From CAXBPY01 sp003455275 (GTDB lineage Bacteria > Bacteroidota > Bacteroidia > Chitinophagales > UBA10324): 64,000 nt of DNA. The translations under genes were made by a program, and so were the position numbers. This document shows, piece after piece, positions 9,064-17,716 of the stretch; positions within the stretch are counted from its first letter, which is position 1, and each line of letters opens with the position of its first letter. The notes beneath the pieces are model-generated. The model was not told the origin of the DNA. It did no database searches and was given only the letters and a program-made list of their open reading frames with translations. The stretch is from assembly GCA_963977675.1 (NCBI GenBank), contig CAXBPY010000001.1, positions 1-64,000 of the forward strand. Reading direction: 5' to 3'.

Positions 9064-9870
9064 TTATTTTTTCTTTATCAGCGCATCCATTGGGTTGCGC
9101 AAGCCGCTTGCTGAAATCACATCACAGAGTATTTCACCTATCAATATCGGCGAACTGATGCGCACCGGAATATGATTCGCATCGTCGGTTACATACACCT
9201 TCATTTCTTCTCCGCCCTTGAAAATTGTTCCCTTGATTAGCAGCGGTTTGATTACAATGCACTTGAGGTTTCCAAGTTTGGTTTCTAATGATTCCTTCCC
9301 AATGTAGCGCACATACAACGGATAGTTAATGTCATCTAAAAAAACCTTGATGGGAATAGTGTCATTCACTTTGTATTTACTGATGTCAATGCAGCGCATG
9401 TAATAAACTGCGGAAAGAATATCCTGCGTGCAATCCGGTATCTTGTAAGTGCCATGTGTGCTCACTGCTTTATTCTGATCATGGTAGAAGGTGACATTGT
9501 TGTAAAACTTTGTTCCGCCTTCGTTCACATCACGCACGAATTTGTAAGGCAGCATTTCCTTAGGGTCAAAATATGTTTCATACTTATCACGGACTTTAAA
9601 AAACCAATCGTAACTGCGGTAAGTCTCTCCATATCCTGTTGCATGAAGGCAGGGTTTGTTATTGTAAGTAGCATCTTCAAGAGAGAAAGTTGCCTCGCCT
9701 GCATTCAACCAGATAGCACCCCACTTGAAGGCAATTTTATATTTTATCTGTTCCCCTGTTTTGAATGATGTGTTAGTGATACCGCACCCGCTTGGTTCTA
9801 CGGGTTTTGGAATAAAGGAAGCGAGAACAATAAAAGACAATGCAAGAATCAGTGATGCTTTGAACTTCAT
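9064..9870 (-). CDS. DUF3108 domain-containing exported protein
   Basis: 268 residues with a signal peptide (hydrophobic stretch ALSFIVLASFIP) and then the DUF3108 pattern: FKTGEQIKYKIAFKWG near the N-terminus, GEATFSLED, YRSYDWFFKVRDKYETYFD, DILSAVYYMRCID, and a C-terminal VYVTDDANHIPVRISSPILIG. Members are predicted periplasmic or outer-membrane-associated beta-rich proteins of unknown function, common in Bacteroidota. Its ATG overlaps the stop of the upstream integral membrane gene by 4 bp (9867-9870), so the two are translationally coupled. Confidence 0.85.
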   Translation of the reverse strand: MKFKASLILALSFIVLASFIPKPVEPSGCGITNTSFKTGEQIKYKIAFKWGAIWLNAGEATFSLEDATYNNKPCLHATGYGETYRSYDWFFKVRDKYETYFDPKEMLPYKFVRDVNEGGTKFYNNVTFYHDQNKAVSTHGTYKIPDCTQDILSAVYYMRCIDISKYKVNDTIPIKVFLDDINYPLYVRYIGKESLETKLGNLKCIVIKPLLIKGTIFKGGEEMKVYVTDDANHIPVRISSPILIGEILCDVISASGLRNPMDALIKKK

Positions 9871-10853
9871 TTTGAATTTTTAAATCGTGGGGTAAGAATC
9901 AAAATCATGCCAAGGATAGCCGGAATAACCAGGTTGATTAACCATAGCGCCCATGCTGCTGACACTATACCGATTTCATTTTCAGAAAACGGAGTCAAAA
10001 AAAACAGTGCAACATTTCCTCTGATACCCAATTCAACAATTGCAACTGAAGGAATAATTGTTTGCACTAAAAAGATGGAACATATCATGGCAACACCTGA
10101 AACGACGGGCAGTTCAATGTTGAAGATGTGAAGCAGCAAAAAATATTGCAGCACAAAAATCGAAAACCGGATTGCGGACAGTCCAAATACACGAAGCAAT
10201 TCTCTATATGAGTAATTCAAAAGAACACGCAGATAAATTTTTATGCGGTTGAGAAAAGAAAATTTCTCGAGCAGGTTTTCAATAACACTGATATTAAAAT
10301 AAAGAATGAACAGCATGACTACAGTGATTGTAAGCAGAACCACTACCGTCCACTCAACATATACATTTCCATCAAACAATTCGGAGCTGAACAAGGTGTA
10401 AATGAATCCTGTCGTTCCGAAAAATATGGTGCAGAGTATTTGTGCGAACACAACAATGGTAGTCACCACAAATACACGCCACCGCGAAATGTCTTCAAGA
10501 AATAAAACCCGCCCGGCATACTCTCCCACCCTGTTCGGCGCAAACATGGCGAAGGTGACACCGCATAGAGTCGCTTTGAGTGCCGGCAGAAATTTTACAT
10601 CTTCTACTTTATTTAAAACTGATTTCCATCGGATGACCTCAAGCGTCCAGTTCAAAATCATAAGAAGAAAAACAAGAACTGTCAAAATGAGAGCGTGACT
10701 TGAAATGCTGTTTTGAAATTCGGTCCAGGTTGAATTCAGATTCTTATTCAGAAAAACCTGGTAATACAATCCACCTACTGCAAGAACAAACACCACCAAT
10801 TTCCACCAGCCAAACGACGGAAATATTTTTTTCTGTTGAATAGTATTCTGCAT
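9867..10853 (-). CDS. Lysylphosphatidylglycerol synthase-type TM (UPF0104/flippase-like) protein
   Basis: 328-residue integral membrane protein with about eight hydrophobic segments and the family landmarks TLCGVTFAMFAPNRVGEYAGR and SVAIVELGIRGNVALFF. It corresponds to the membrane (flippase) half of MprF-like proteins without the cytoplasmic aminoacyl-transferase domain, so it probably moves or binds a lipid rather than modifying it. Coupled by ATGA to the DUF3108 gene downstream. Divergent from ruvC, with only 34 bp between the two start codons, so their promoters must overlap. Confidence 0.85.
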   Translation of the reverse strand: MQNTIQQKKIFPSFGWWKLVVFVLAVGGLYYQVFLNKNLNSTWTEFQNSISSHALILTVLVFLLMILNWTLEVIRWKSVLNKVEDVKFLPALKATLCGVTFAMFAPNRVGEYAGRVLFLEDISRWRVFVVTTIVVFAQILCTIFFGTTGFIYTLFSSELFDGNVYVEWTVVVLLTITVVMLFILYFNISVIENLLEKFSFLNRIKIYLRVLLNYSYRELLRVFGLSAIRFSIFVLQYFLLLHIFNIELPVVSGVAMICSIFLVQTIIPSVAIVELGIRGNVALFFLTPFSENEIGIVSAAWALWLINLVIPAILGMILILTPRFKNSK

Positions 10854-10887
10854 GCGAGCGAGTCAAAAATATACTTTTAGCCCAAGC

Positions 10888-11469
10888 ATGACTGCTCTCA
10901 AAAAGAATTCAATCGCACAACCACACACGGTTATTCTCGGCATAGATCCCGGCACCAATATTCTTGGATTCAGTTTGATTGATGTGTGCGGCTCTGAAAT
11001 AAAACTGATGCAGATGGATGTGCTTTACATGCGCAACCTGAAAGATCATTACAGCCGCCTTCAAAAAATTTATCTCCGATTGCAACATCTCATTCGCGAT
11101 TATCATCCGGATGAACTCGCGATTGAAGCTCCGTTTTTCGGAAAGAATGTTCAGAGCATGCTGAAACTCGGAAGAGCACAGGGAGTTGCAATTACTGTTG
11201 CACTGATGAATGAAATTCCTGTGTTTGAATATTCACCCAAGAAAATAAAGCAATCAATTACAGGAAACGGAAATGCAAGCAAGGAACAGGTTGCCGCGAT
11301 GATTGCCCGCATCATGAACATAAAAGAGTCTCCTGAATATTTTGATGCGACGGATGCAGTGGCTGTAGCGCTATGCCACCATTATCAAAAAGGAAAAATT
11401 GTTTCTTCAGGAAAAAACTATAAAGGCTGGAAAGAATTTTTGGAAGCAAATCCTTCCAGAATTAAATGA
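10888..11469 (+). CDS. ruvC: Crossover junction endodeoxyribonuclease RuvC
   Basis: Holliday-junction resolvase that acts with RuvAB in recombinational repair. With the ATG at 10888 the product is 193 residues, and all four catalytic acids are present: Asp20 (GIDPGTN), Glu80 (LAIEAPFF), Asp153 and Asp156 (YFDATDA). A start at 10852 is open but would overlap the start codon of the divergent gene and add an unneeded N-terminus, so 10888 is preferred. The C-terminus extends a little (KGWKEFLEANPSRIK), as in other Bacteroidota RuvC proteins. Confidence 0.95.
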   Translation: MTALKKNSIAQPHTVILGIDPGTNILGFSLIDVCGSEIKLMQMDVLYMRNLKDHYSRLQKIYLRLQHLIRDYHPDELAIEAPFFGKNVQSMLKLGRAQGVAITVALMNEIPVFEYSPKKIKQSITGNGNASKEQVAAMIARIMNIKESPEYFDATDAVAVALCHHYQKGKIVSSGKNYKGWKEFLEANPSRIK

Positions 11470-11478
11470 CAATTTATT

Positions 11479-11979
11479 TTATTGGTTAATCAAATAATTC
11501 TTCTTAAGCCCTTCAACCACTTCCGCCACTGCCGGGCAAATCATTGAATTGTAATAAGTGATTTTCAATTTCTGAAGAATGTCACGCTGTTGTGTGTGCG
11601 GATAGTTTGCGCAAGCCCCCGGGCGGTCTTCATAAACTGAGCAGTAATTATCAGACCCAAGAAAAGGGCATGGCATTGATTTAAAAATATAATCTCCATC
11701 CTCATCAATCCTAAGATATTTCTGAAAGAATTCTGATTCCTTCATGCGAAAATGATTCGCCAGGTTTTCTATGTCTTTATTCTTAAGAAGCGGGCCGGTA
11801 GTTCTGCAACAATTTCCGCATTGCAAACAATCAATTTGTTCGAAAGCTTTCTCATGTAAATTATTAGTTACTGAATCTAAATCTGATGGCTTATTCTTTC
11901 TAAGCCGGTCAAATAATTTTTTAGTCTCGCTGCTTTTCTTTTTTGCAGTTTCAATTAATTCCCGGTAGCGATCAATCAT
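11479..11979 (-). CDS. YkgJ family cysteine-cluster protein
   Basis: 166 residues with the family's cysteine pattern: CLQCGNCC near residue 51, then MPCPFLGSDNYCSVYEDRPGAC, YPH and a late ICP. These eight cysteines are thought to bind a zinc or iron-sulfur centre; no reaction is established. The protein is soluble with a charged N-terminal helix. Convergent with ruvC (9 bp apart) and preceded on its own strand by the terminator of the PorP gene, so it should have its own promoter in that short gap or depend on read-through. Confidence 0.88.
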   Translation of the reverse strand: MIDRYRELIETAKKKSSETKKLFDRLRKNKPSDLDSVTNNLHEKAFEQIDCLQCGNCCRTTGPLLKNKDIENLANHFRMKESEFFQKYLRIDEDGDYIFKSMPCPFLGSDNYCSVYEDRPGACANYPHTQQRDILQKLKITYYNSMICPAVAEVVEGLKKNYLINQ

Positions 11980-11987
11980 ATGAAAAC

Positions 11988-12020
11988 AAAAAGCGCCTTG
12001 AAAATTTCCAAGACGCTTTT
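11988..12020 (-). terminator. Intrinsic terminator of the PorP/SprF gene
   Basis: Arms AAAAGCGCCTTG (11989-12000) and CAAGACGCTTTT (12009-12020) pair with one position that is a G-U wobble when transcribed from the minus strand, followed on that strand by a T-rich stretch. It lies 20 bp after the PorP stop. Confidence 0.75.
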
Positions 12021-12039
12021 ATTTTTTTTATAAATAGAC

Positions 12040-13077
12040 TTAGAATCTCGGGCAGAAAACTTTAGTGTTTTGATGACGGAAAGCTCCGGTGTATTGAATT
12101 GCAAGTTCTGGTCCGCCGCGACTTGCACTTGCGGGAACCAACCCGCTGATATTAACATCATAACTCATCCCGAATGTAAACCCTCCAACATCCAGTTTGG
12201 TGGCAACGATCAAGGCGTCATGAAATATTGCGACATCCTGATTTCCTACAATTCGATAGAAAGGTCCAACATAAAAATTTGTTCCTCCCAGTATCTGACC
12301 TTTTCTTTCTTCCAGAATAAACTTAAAAAGTGTTCCAGCTTCAATTTCTGTGTGAGGACCTTGCTTCATGGCTAACAAGTAAGGAGTCATGTCTGCTTTT
12401 CCGCTGATTGGAAATTCCATGCCTGCATGACCTACTATTTTCATATATAGTTTATCCAGATCATTGTCAATGAATGCAAGGTTAGGGCGGTTTACATGCC
12501 ACAGAGAAGCACCAAGAAACTGGTTATGTCTCTTGCCCTGGATGTGATACCATAGAAATCCAAGCGATGCATCGGCATAAGAATAATTATTAGTAGTAAA
12601 AATTTCGCCGCTCGGATTTGTTGGATCAAAACCGGCGTCTCCATATTGATTTCCAAATGTGAGGTAAAACGGATTCATTGATTTTTGAGAATACGCAATG
12701 TTCAAACCTGTAGAGATATAATAGGTCATACTTCTATCCAAGGCGAAATTATAAGCAACCTGAGCGCTAAAAATATTTGTAGTGAGTTGTGAAGTTCCGG
12801 CTTGATCGCTCAAAACATGAAGACCCAAACCAATTCTATTGAAGGAGCCGCTCTTAGAAGACAATTCAATTGCACCGGCAACAGTTTCGTATGGATTAGC
12901 AATTACACTTGACCACTGATTTCGGTAATTACCAGTAAGCCTGTAGTTGCCATTAAACACACCTGTTAGTGCAGGATTCAATGTCAACGGTGACATGTAA
13001 AATTGAGAAAGGTGAAGATCTTGTGCAGAAGATATTCCTGAAACTAAAATTGCAGCAACTATTAGTAATTTTTTCAT
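12040..13077 (-). CDS. PorP/SprF family type IX secretion outer-membrane protein
   Basis: 345 residues with a cleavable signal (ending GISSAQ) followed by the family hallmark DLHLSQFYMSPLTLNPALTG and repeated beta strands ending in the short C-terminal RHQNTKVFCPRF. In Flavobacterium SprF is needed for export or surface display of the adhesin SprB; in Porphyromonas PorP belongs to the T9SS. The gene lies 38 bp downstream of a PKD/CHU_C adhesin on the same strand, the usual adhesin-SprF order, so it probably serves that adhesin. A near-homologue with the same ending occurs at 30993-32027. Confidence 0.93.
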   Translation of the reverse strand: MKKLLIVAAILVSGISSAQDLHLSQFYMSPLTLNPALTGVFNGNYRLTGNYRNQWSSVIANPYETVAGAIELSSKSGSFNRIGLGLHVLSDQAGTSQLTTNIFSAQVAYNFALDRSMTYYISTGLNIAYSQKSMNPFYLTFGNQYGDAGFDPTNPSGEIFTTNNYSYADASLGFLWYHIQGKRHNQFLGASLWHVNRPNLAFIDNDLDKLYMKIVGHAGMEFPISGKADMTPYLLAMKQGPHTEIEAGTLFKFILEERKGQILGGTNFYVGPFYRIVGNQDVAIFHDALIVATKLDVGGFTFGMSYDVNISGLVPASASRGGPELAIQYTGAFRHQNTKVFCPRF

Positions 13078-13115
13078 GGCATTATTTTTTTTCTAACTGA
13101 TCGTGATTACCAAAC

Positions 13116-15809
13116 TTATCTTAACAAGGTCACATTACCTTTTTTATAAATATGATTTCCATTCAACATGTCTCCTTCTGCAGACCAGGAATAAACGCCA
13201 ACTTCACAATCTTCCCCTTTAAATTTTCCGTCCCAGGCTCCATCAACGCTGCTTGTTTCAAATACAAGTTGTCCCCAACGATCGAAAATTTCATAATGCA
13301 GATTGATTACACCTTTATTAAATAATTCATGAAAGAAATCATTATGAGCATCATTATTAGGTGTAAATGCCGAAGGAAAAACAATATCATTCCAACTTCC
13401 AATCACAATTGGTTCAAAGGTGAAGGTGTCTTCACAATATTCATTAAAAGCAATCAGGGTCACCGTAAATGCGCCTACGCTTCCGTATGTATGAACTGGG
13501 TTTAGTTCAGTGCTAGTGGTTCCATCGCCAAAATGCCACTCATAACTGTCGGCAAATTGAGAGGTGTTGGTAAAATGAAAAGTTGCCTCGGACAAATCAT
13601 ACTCCTGACCTGCAACGCAATCTACAGTGAAATCAGCAACCACATGATCAATCACATGAACAAATGCAACCTTAGTCATGGTATCACGACATCCCCAATA
13701 AGTGGTTACATACAGCGTAACATCCCAATCGCCTGTATTGTAAGTATGAACATCATTCTCATTGGTTGAAGTTCCTCCATCACCAAAAATCCAACTATAT
13801 AAAGAGTCACCATTTGATGATGCATTAGTAAATATTACATCCATAGGTGAACATCCTGAAAGTGGAACTCCGCTAAAATCAGCCACAGGTTGTGGATGAA
13901 CATTAGCAGTGATCGTAGTTGAAGAATTGCATCCATTTGCATCAGTTACTGTAAGCGTAATTGGTTTGGGTCCCGGAGTATTCCACCATGCAACATATGG
14001 CCCCCAATTAGTGCCGCTTACAATATGCGCTGTACCAAAATTCCAGTTATTAGTTAGTCCGGCATTCGATAAAGAATAATTAATTGTTGTGTTTCCCCAT
14101 GGGCAAAGGTTAATAGGTGTAACACTAAAAGTTGAAACCGGGGTCGGCCTCACAACAACAGCAACTGAGTCGCTTTGCTGGCAACTTCCACTTGTTACAT
14201 CAAGATAATACATGGTAGTTAAATTAGGATTATCAGTTGGATTTGTTTGTGAGGAATTAAATCCACCAACATCACTTGTCCAATTCACAAGGTATCCTGT
14301 ACCGCCTCCACCTGTAATCTGAGCAAATAAATGAACCTGAGCTCCATCACAAATTGTATCCGGAGTCGAAATCGGATTTAAAGAAAGGGCTGGTAAAACA
14401 AAAACTATCACCGTATCCTTATTCTTACAAAAATTACTTAAGTCACTTTCTACATAATAGGTAGTAGTTTGTGAAGGAATAGCAACCGGACTGTTGCCAT
14501 TAGTAGTAGATAATCCTGTTGAAGGAGACCAGGTAAAAATTGTTCCGCCAACAACCTGCAACTGAGCAACTGTATCGGGCCAGCATAATGAAATATCGGG
14601 TCCTGCATCAGTTGATTTAGGAACATTAATGATATATGAGTATGCCGCTTGACCAAACACAGGGCACGCATCGTCAACCATGTTAACCGTAATTACATAA
14701 GTTCCTGTATCATTTACAGTAGGTGTCCATGAAATATGTATTACCCCTGAGTCATTGGTGAACATGTTTTGATTAAATGTTCCCCCAGGTAAAACAGTAG
14801 AAATGTTTGATCCAATTGTCAGGTTATTATTATCAGGATCATGACCGAAAACATCAAAAGTTAAAGTAGAGTTAGGGCAAACCTCAACAATATTGTTAGC
14901 TAACTGATTACCACCTTGCATATTCTGAATATCATTTCCAACAATTTCAGGAGAAAGGTTATTACAGTTAAGAACAACAACCTGAATATCTCTCATCACA
15001 CTTCCAATCAATGTGTCGTTTCTGTATTCATCAATCCTAATTGCAAGAACAGTAGTTTCTAACGGACTAGAGCCGGATGGAGTCATTGTCAATTGACCTG
15101 TAGCTGAGTTAAAAGTTACAGTTCCGGAAGGAGTAGTTAGCGGATATGTATTTGTAAAAGGAGGATTGTAAGTAAATGTAGAAGTGGCATCAGCAAGAGG
15201 CTGAACCATTGTGTAAACGAGCGAGTCGCCATCCGGATCGTAACCACCATGATTATAATTAATCAATTGATTAAGGCAGATATAAGGAACTGGCAAAGCG
15301 CTAAATGCAGGCGAGTTATCACAGTCTGCCTGCGCCTTATTCCAGGTAGCTTCTACTCTCAATCCTGTTGAACCGGGAGCTGCAATATTTGTGATTGCAG
15401 CATTTCGGCAACAATCTTCCCAGGAGAAAACATAATCAGTGCATGGTGTAGGTAAATAAATTTTTCCGGAATACTCCCATTTCTGAACGCCCGGAAGTGA
15501 TCCGCCGTTGCAACTACTCTGTGAAATTTGCGAAGGACATAAAGGAGAAACCTCGACCGGAGATCCAACTAAAGAAACTAAGCATGAAGTAAAAATTCCG
15601 CAAGTTGCTGACTGAATGTCTATGTTATATTGGTTATCAGGAGATATACCTGAACAATCACGATAGAACTTAAGTGTGAATTGAATGGTGTCATTCGACA
15701 AACATTTGAATTGAAGATCGGCACCCATCATATGAGATGCTTTGGCGTTTTTCCCCAAAACGATCATAGTTGAAAACAATACTAACAGAGTAAAAATCCT
15801 TTTAGTCAT
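13116..15809 (-). CDS. PKD-domain adhesin with gliding-motility-associated C-terminal domain
   Basis: 897 residues: signal peptide ending near NAKAS, an N-terminal domain (SHMMGADLQFKC, LKFYRDCSGI) common in Bacteroidota surface proteins, Ig-like repeats, two clear PKD domains (LYSWIFGDGG and YEWHFGDGTTSTELNPVHTY) and a C-terminal CHU_C/T9SS type-B-like domain (PSAFTPNNDAHNDFF, IFDRWGQLVFE, GAWDGKF, GNVTLLR). This architecture fits a T9SS-exported surface adhesin, possibly used in gliding or attachment. The PorP/SprF gene follows directly. It is much shorter than the second adhesin of the window but ends in the same domain. Confidence 0.92.
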   Translation of the reverse strand: MTKRIFTLLVLFSTMIVLGKNAKASHMMGADLQFKCLSNDTIQFTLKFYRDCSGISPDNQYNIDIQSATCGIFTSCLVSLVGSPVEVSPLCPSQISQSSCNGGSLPGVQKWEYSGKIYLPTPCTDYVFSWEDCCRNAAITNIAAPGSTGLRVEATWNKAQADCDNSPAFSALPVPYICLNQLINYNHGGYDPDGDSLVYTMVQPLADATSTFTYNPPFTNTYPLTTPSGTVTFNSATGQLTMTPSGSSPLETTVLAIRIDEYRNDTLIGSVMRDIQVVVLNCNNLSPEIVGNDIQNMQGGNQLANNIVEVCPNSTLTFDVFGHDPDNNNLTIGSNISTVLPGGTFNQNMFTNDSGVIHISWTPTVNDTGTYVITVNMVDDACPVFGQAAYSYIINVPKSTDAGPDISLCWPDTVAQLQVVGGTIFTWSPSTGLSTTNGNSPVAIPSQTTTYYVESDLSNFCKNKDTVIVFVLPALSLNPISTPDTICDGAQVHLFAQITGGGGTGYLVNWTSDVGGFNSSQTNPTDNPNLTTMYYLDVTSGSCQQSDSVAVVVRPTPVSTFSVTPINLCPWGNTTINYSLSNAGLTNNWNFGTAHIVSGTNWGPYVAWWNTPGPKPITLTVTDANGCNSSTTITANVHPQPVADFSGVPLSGCSPMDVIFTNASSNGDSLYSWIFGDGGTSTNENDVHTYNTGDWDVTLYVTTYWGCRDTMTKVAFVHVIDHVVADFTVDCVAGQEYDLSEATFHFTNTSQFADSYEWHFGDGTTSTELNPVHTYGSVGAFTVTLIAFNEYCEDTFTFEPIVIGSWNDIVFPSAFTPNNDAHNDFFHELFNKGVINLHYEIFDRWGQLVFETSSVDGAWDGKFKGEDCEVGVYSWSAEGDMLNGNHIYKKGNVTLLR

Positions 15810-15830
15810 GAATTATTTTTTTGAATTGCT

Positions 15831-15838
15831 CAAATATA
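15831..15838 (-). promoter_or_regulatory. Candidate -7 element for the adhesin/PorP operon
   Basis: On the minus strand the sequence reads TATATTTG, a perfect match to TAnnTTTG, 22 bp upstream of the adhesin ATG (15809). No convincing TTTG -33 partner at standard spacing is seen, so this remains tentative. Confidence 0.35.
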
Positions 15839-15897
15839 TACAGACACTTCACAACGCATTGTAGGGCAAATTTCATTTTCCAACATTTCTTCCTTGT

Positions 15898-16740
15898 TCA
15901 AATGTTTAATGTAGAAATTGAAGATTTGTAGTTATTAAAATCGAGGCGTTGCCGAAGATTTTCAGGGTTCTGATTTATGAAAATTCCATAGACAGACGAA
16001 CCGCTTCCGCTCATAGAGGCAAAGGTCGCACCCTGATCAAAAAAATATTTTTTCAAGCTTTCAATTTCAGGGTAAAGTGGAAAAATCACATCTTCAAAAT
16101 CATTATGCAGAACATTTTTCCAGTCTTCTATCTGATTTTTTAAAACCTTTTCTTTATTAAAAAAAACATTCCCGGTTTTTCCTATTCTGTTCTCTTCTAA
16201 AAGTCTGAAGGCAAATTTTGTTTCAATGTGAATTTGCGGAAATACAACTGCAATGGAACAATTCTTAAACTCAAAAAATACTTTTTCCAATTTCTCTCCT
16301 CTTCCTTCCACCCACATTGGAATTTTTTGCAAAAAGAAAGGACAATCACTTCCTAATTCCAAAGCAAATTCGGAAAGTTGTTCCATCGAAAAGCCGAGGT
16401 GAAACATTTCATTCAGCATCAATAAAGTGTGCGCCCCATTCGAAGAACCTCCGCCCAAACCAGCGCCTACAGGAATTATTTTTATTAAATGAATATGTAC
16501 AAATGGAAAATCTTTTTTTCTCCTTAATAACTGAACAGCTTTAAGACAAATATTTTTTTCCGGAGGAACATCTAATGTTGTGTTATACAAAAACAGTTCA
16601 TCTTTTTCGGCGGGAATAATTTCTAATGCGTCACACCAATTAACAGGAATAAAAATACTTTGCAGGTTATGATACCCGTCACCGCGGCGATCGAGAATTG
16701 ATAATCCTAAATTGATTTTGCAATGAGGAAAAGAAACCAT
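15898..16740 (-). CDS. ispE: 4-diphosphocytidyl-2-C-methyl-D-erythritol kinase
   Basis: GHMP-family kinase that phosphorylates CDP-methylerythritol in the non-mevalonate (MEP) isoprenoid pathway. 280 residues; the N-terminal CKINLGLSILDRRGDGYHN carries the catalytic lysine, the ATP loop is PVGAGLGGGSSN, and the C-terminal GHMP motif is SMSGSGSSVYGIF. The length is normal for IspE. The gene follows DUF58 by one base on the same strand, suggesting cotranscription from cinA or DUF58 onward. Its presence indicates isoprenoid synthesis by the MEP route. Confidence 0.95.
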   Translation of the reverse strand: MVSFPHCKINLGLSILDRRGDGYHNLQSIFIPVNWCDALEIIPAEKDELFLYNTTLDVPPEKNICLKAVQLLRRKKDFPFVHIHLIKIIPVGAGLGGGSSNGAHTLLMLNEMFHLGFSMEQLSEFALELGSDCPFFLQKIPMWVEGRGEKLEKVFFEFKNCSIAVVFPQIHIETKFAFRLLEENRIGKTGNVFFNKEKVLKNQIEDWKNVLHNDFEDVIFPLYPEIESLKKYFFDQGATFASMSGSGSSVYGIFINQNPENLRQRLDFNNYKSSISTLNI

Positions 16741-16741
16741 G

Positions 16742-17692
16742 CTACATCATTCGTGTTCGCTTTAATAAATAAGGCATCAGTATTTGCCGAAAGCCATGAA
16801 TGATATCTGCCTCTATCAAATCAATCTTATTCTGTCCGGAGCGAATTTTTATTTCTCTTTTCAGCTTCAGCATTTTTTCTGCATAACTTTTTTTTATCTC
16901 ATGAGGTTGCAGTTTCACTGTTTCACCGGTTTCTAAATCTACAAAACGATATGGGCGATTCTCAAATTCAAATTCCAATTCTTTTTTATGATCAACAACA
17001 TGAAACAGAATTACTTCATGTTTATTATATCGTAAATGCAGAATGGCAGAAAATAAATTATCCATTCTTTCCTCGTCACCAATGGCATCATCCAGCATAT
17101 CAGAAAACAGGATTACCAGTGACCGGCGATGAATACTTTCAGCAATATGATGCAGCGCATCAGCAGCAGATGTTTTTTTATTCTTTACATCTTCTGCCAA
17201 AAGTTTTTCAAGATGCGAAAGAAGTAAATGATAATGCTGTGTTGTACTGCGCACCTGAGTAGTCAATTCTAATTTGTCAGAAAATAAATGAAGAGCGAAA
17301 GCATCGCGTTGCCTTTTCAGTAATTCCATTAATGCAGTTGCAGCTACAACACTGAACTGAATTTTTGAAAGAAGCTTTTTGTTTTTCCTCTCTTCAAGAG
17401 CCGGATAATACATGCTTGAAGAAATATCAAGTACAAGATGGCAACGCAGATTTGTTTCTTCTTCAAATTTTTTTAAAAACATTTTTTCTGTTCTGGCAAA
17501 AACTTTCCAATCCAAATTTTTTGTGCTTTCGCCACTGTTATAAAGCCGATGCTCAGCAAACTCAACTGAGAATCCGTGAAACGGACTTTTATGTAACCCA
17601 ATTATGAATCCTTCAACTACTTGCTTTGCCAGAAGCTCGAGATTGCCGGACAATACAAGCTCAGAGGAATCAATTAAATTTTCAATTGCCAT
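16742..17692 (-). CDS. DUF58 domain-containing protein
   Basis: 316 residues. The DUF58 core is visible as SGESTKNLDWKVFARTEKMF, and a von Willebrand A-type MIDAS follows (LVLDISSSM), with later VILFSDMLDD. DUF58 proteins usually sit next to MoxR ATPases and act in the assembly or maturation of envelope systems; no MoxR gene is adjacent here. It lacks a signal peptide. Placed between cinA and ispE on the same strand, with 1 bp to ispE and 24 bp to cinA. Confidence 0.9.
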   Translation of the reverse strand: MAIENLIDSSELVLSGNLELLAKQVVEGFIIGLHKSPFHGFSVEFAEHRLYNSGESTKNLDWKVFARTEKMFLKKFEEETNLRCHLVLDISSSMYYPALEERKNKKLLSKIQFSVVAATALMELLKRQRDAFALHLFSDKLELTTQVRSTTQHYHLLLSHLEKLLAEDVKNKKTSAADALHHIAESIHRRSLVILFSDMLDDAIGDEERMDNLFSAILHLRYNKHEVILFHVVDHKKELEFEFENRPYRFVDLETGETVKLQPHEIKKSYAEKMLKLKREIKIRSGQNKIDLIEADIIHGFRQILMPYLLKRTRMM

Positions 17693-17716
17693 GTGATAAA
17701 AGTAAATGATTAGTGC

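Noticed and set aside
10852..10887. Longer RuvC start at 10852
   Set aside because: It would begin inside the start codon of the divergent membrane gene and add a stretch not found in the family; ATG 10888 places GIDPGTN at the expected distance.
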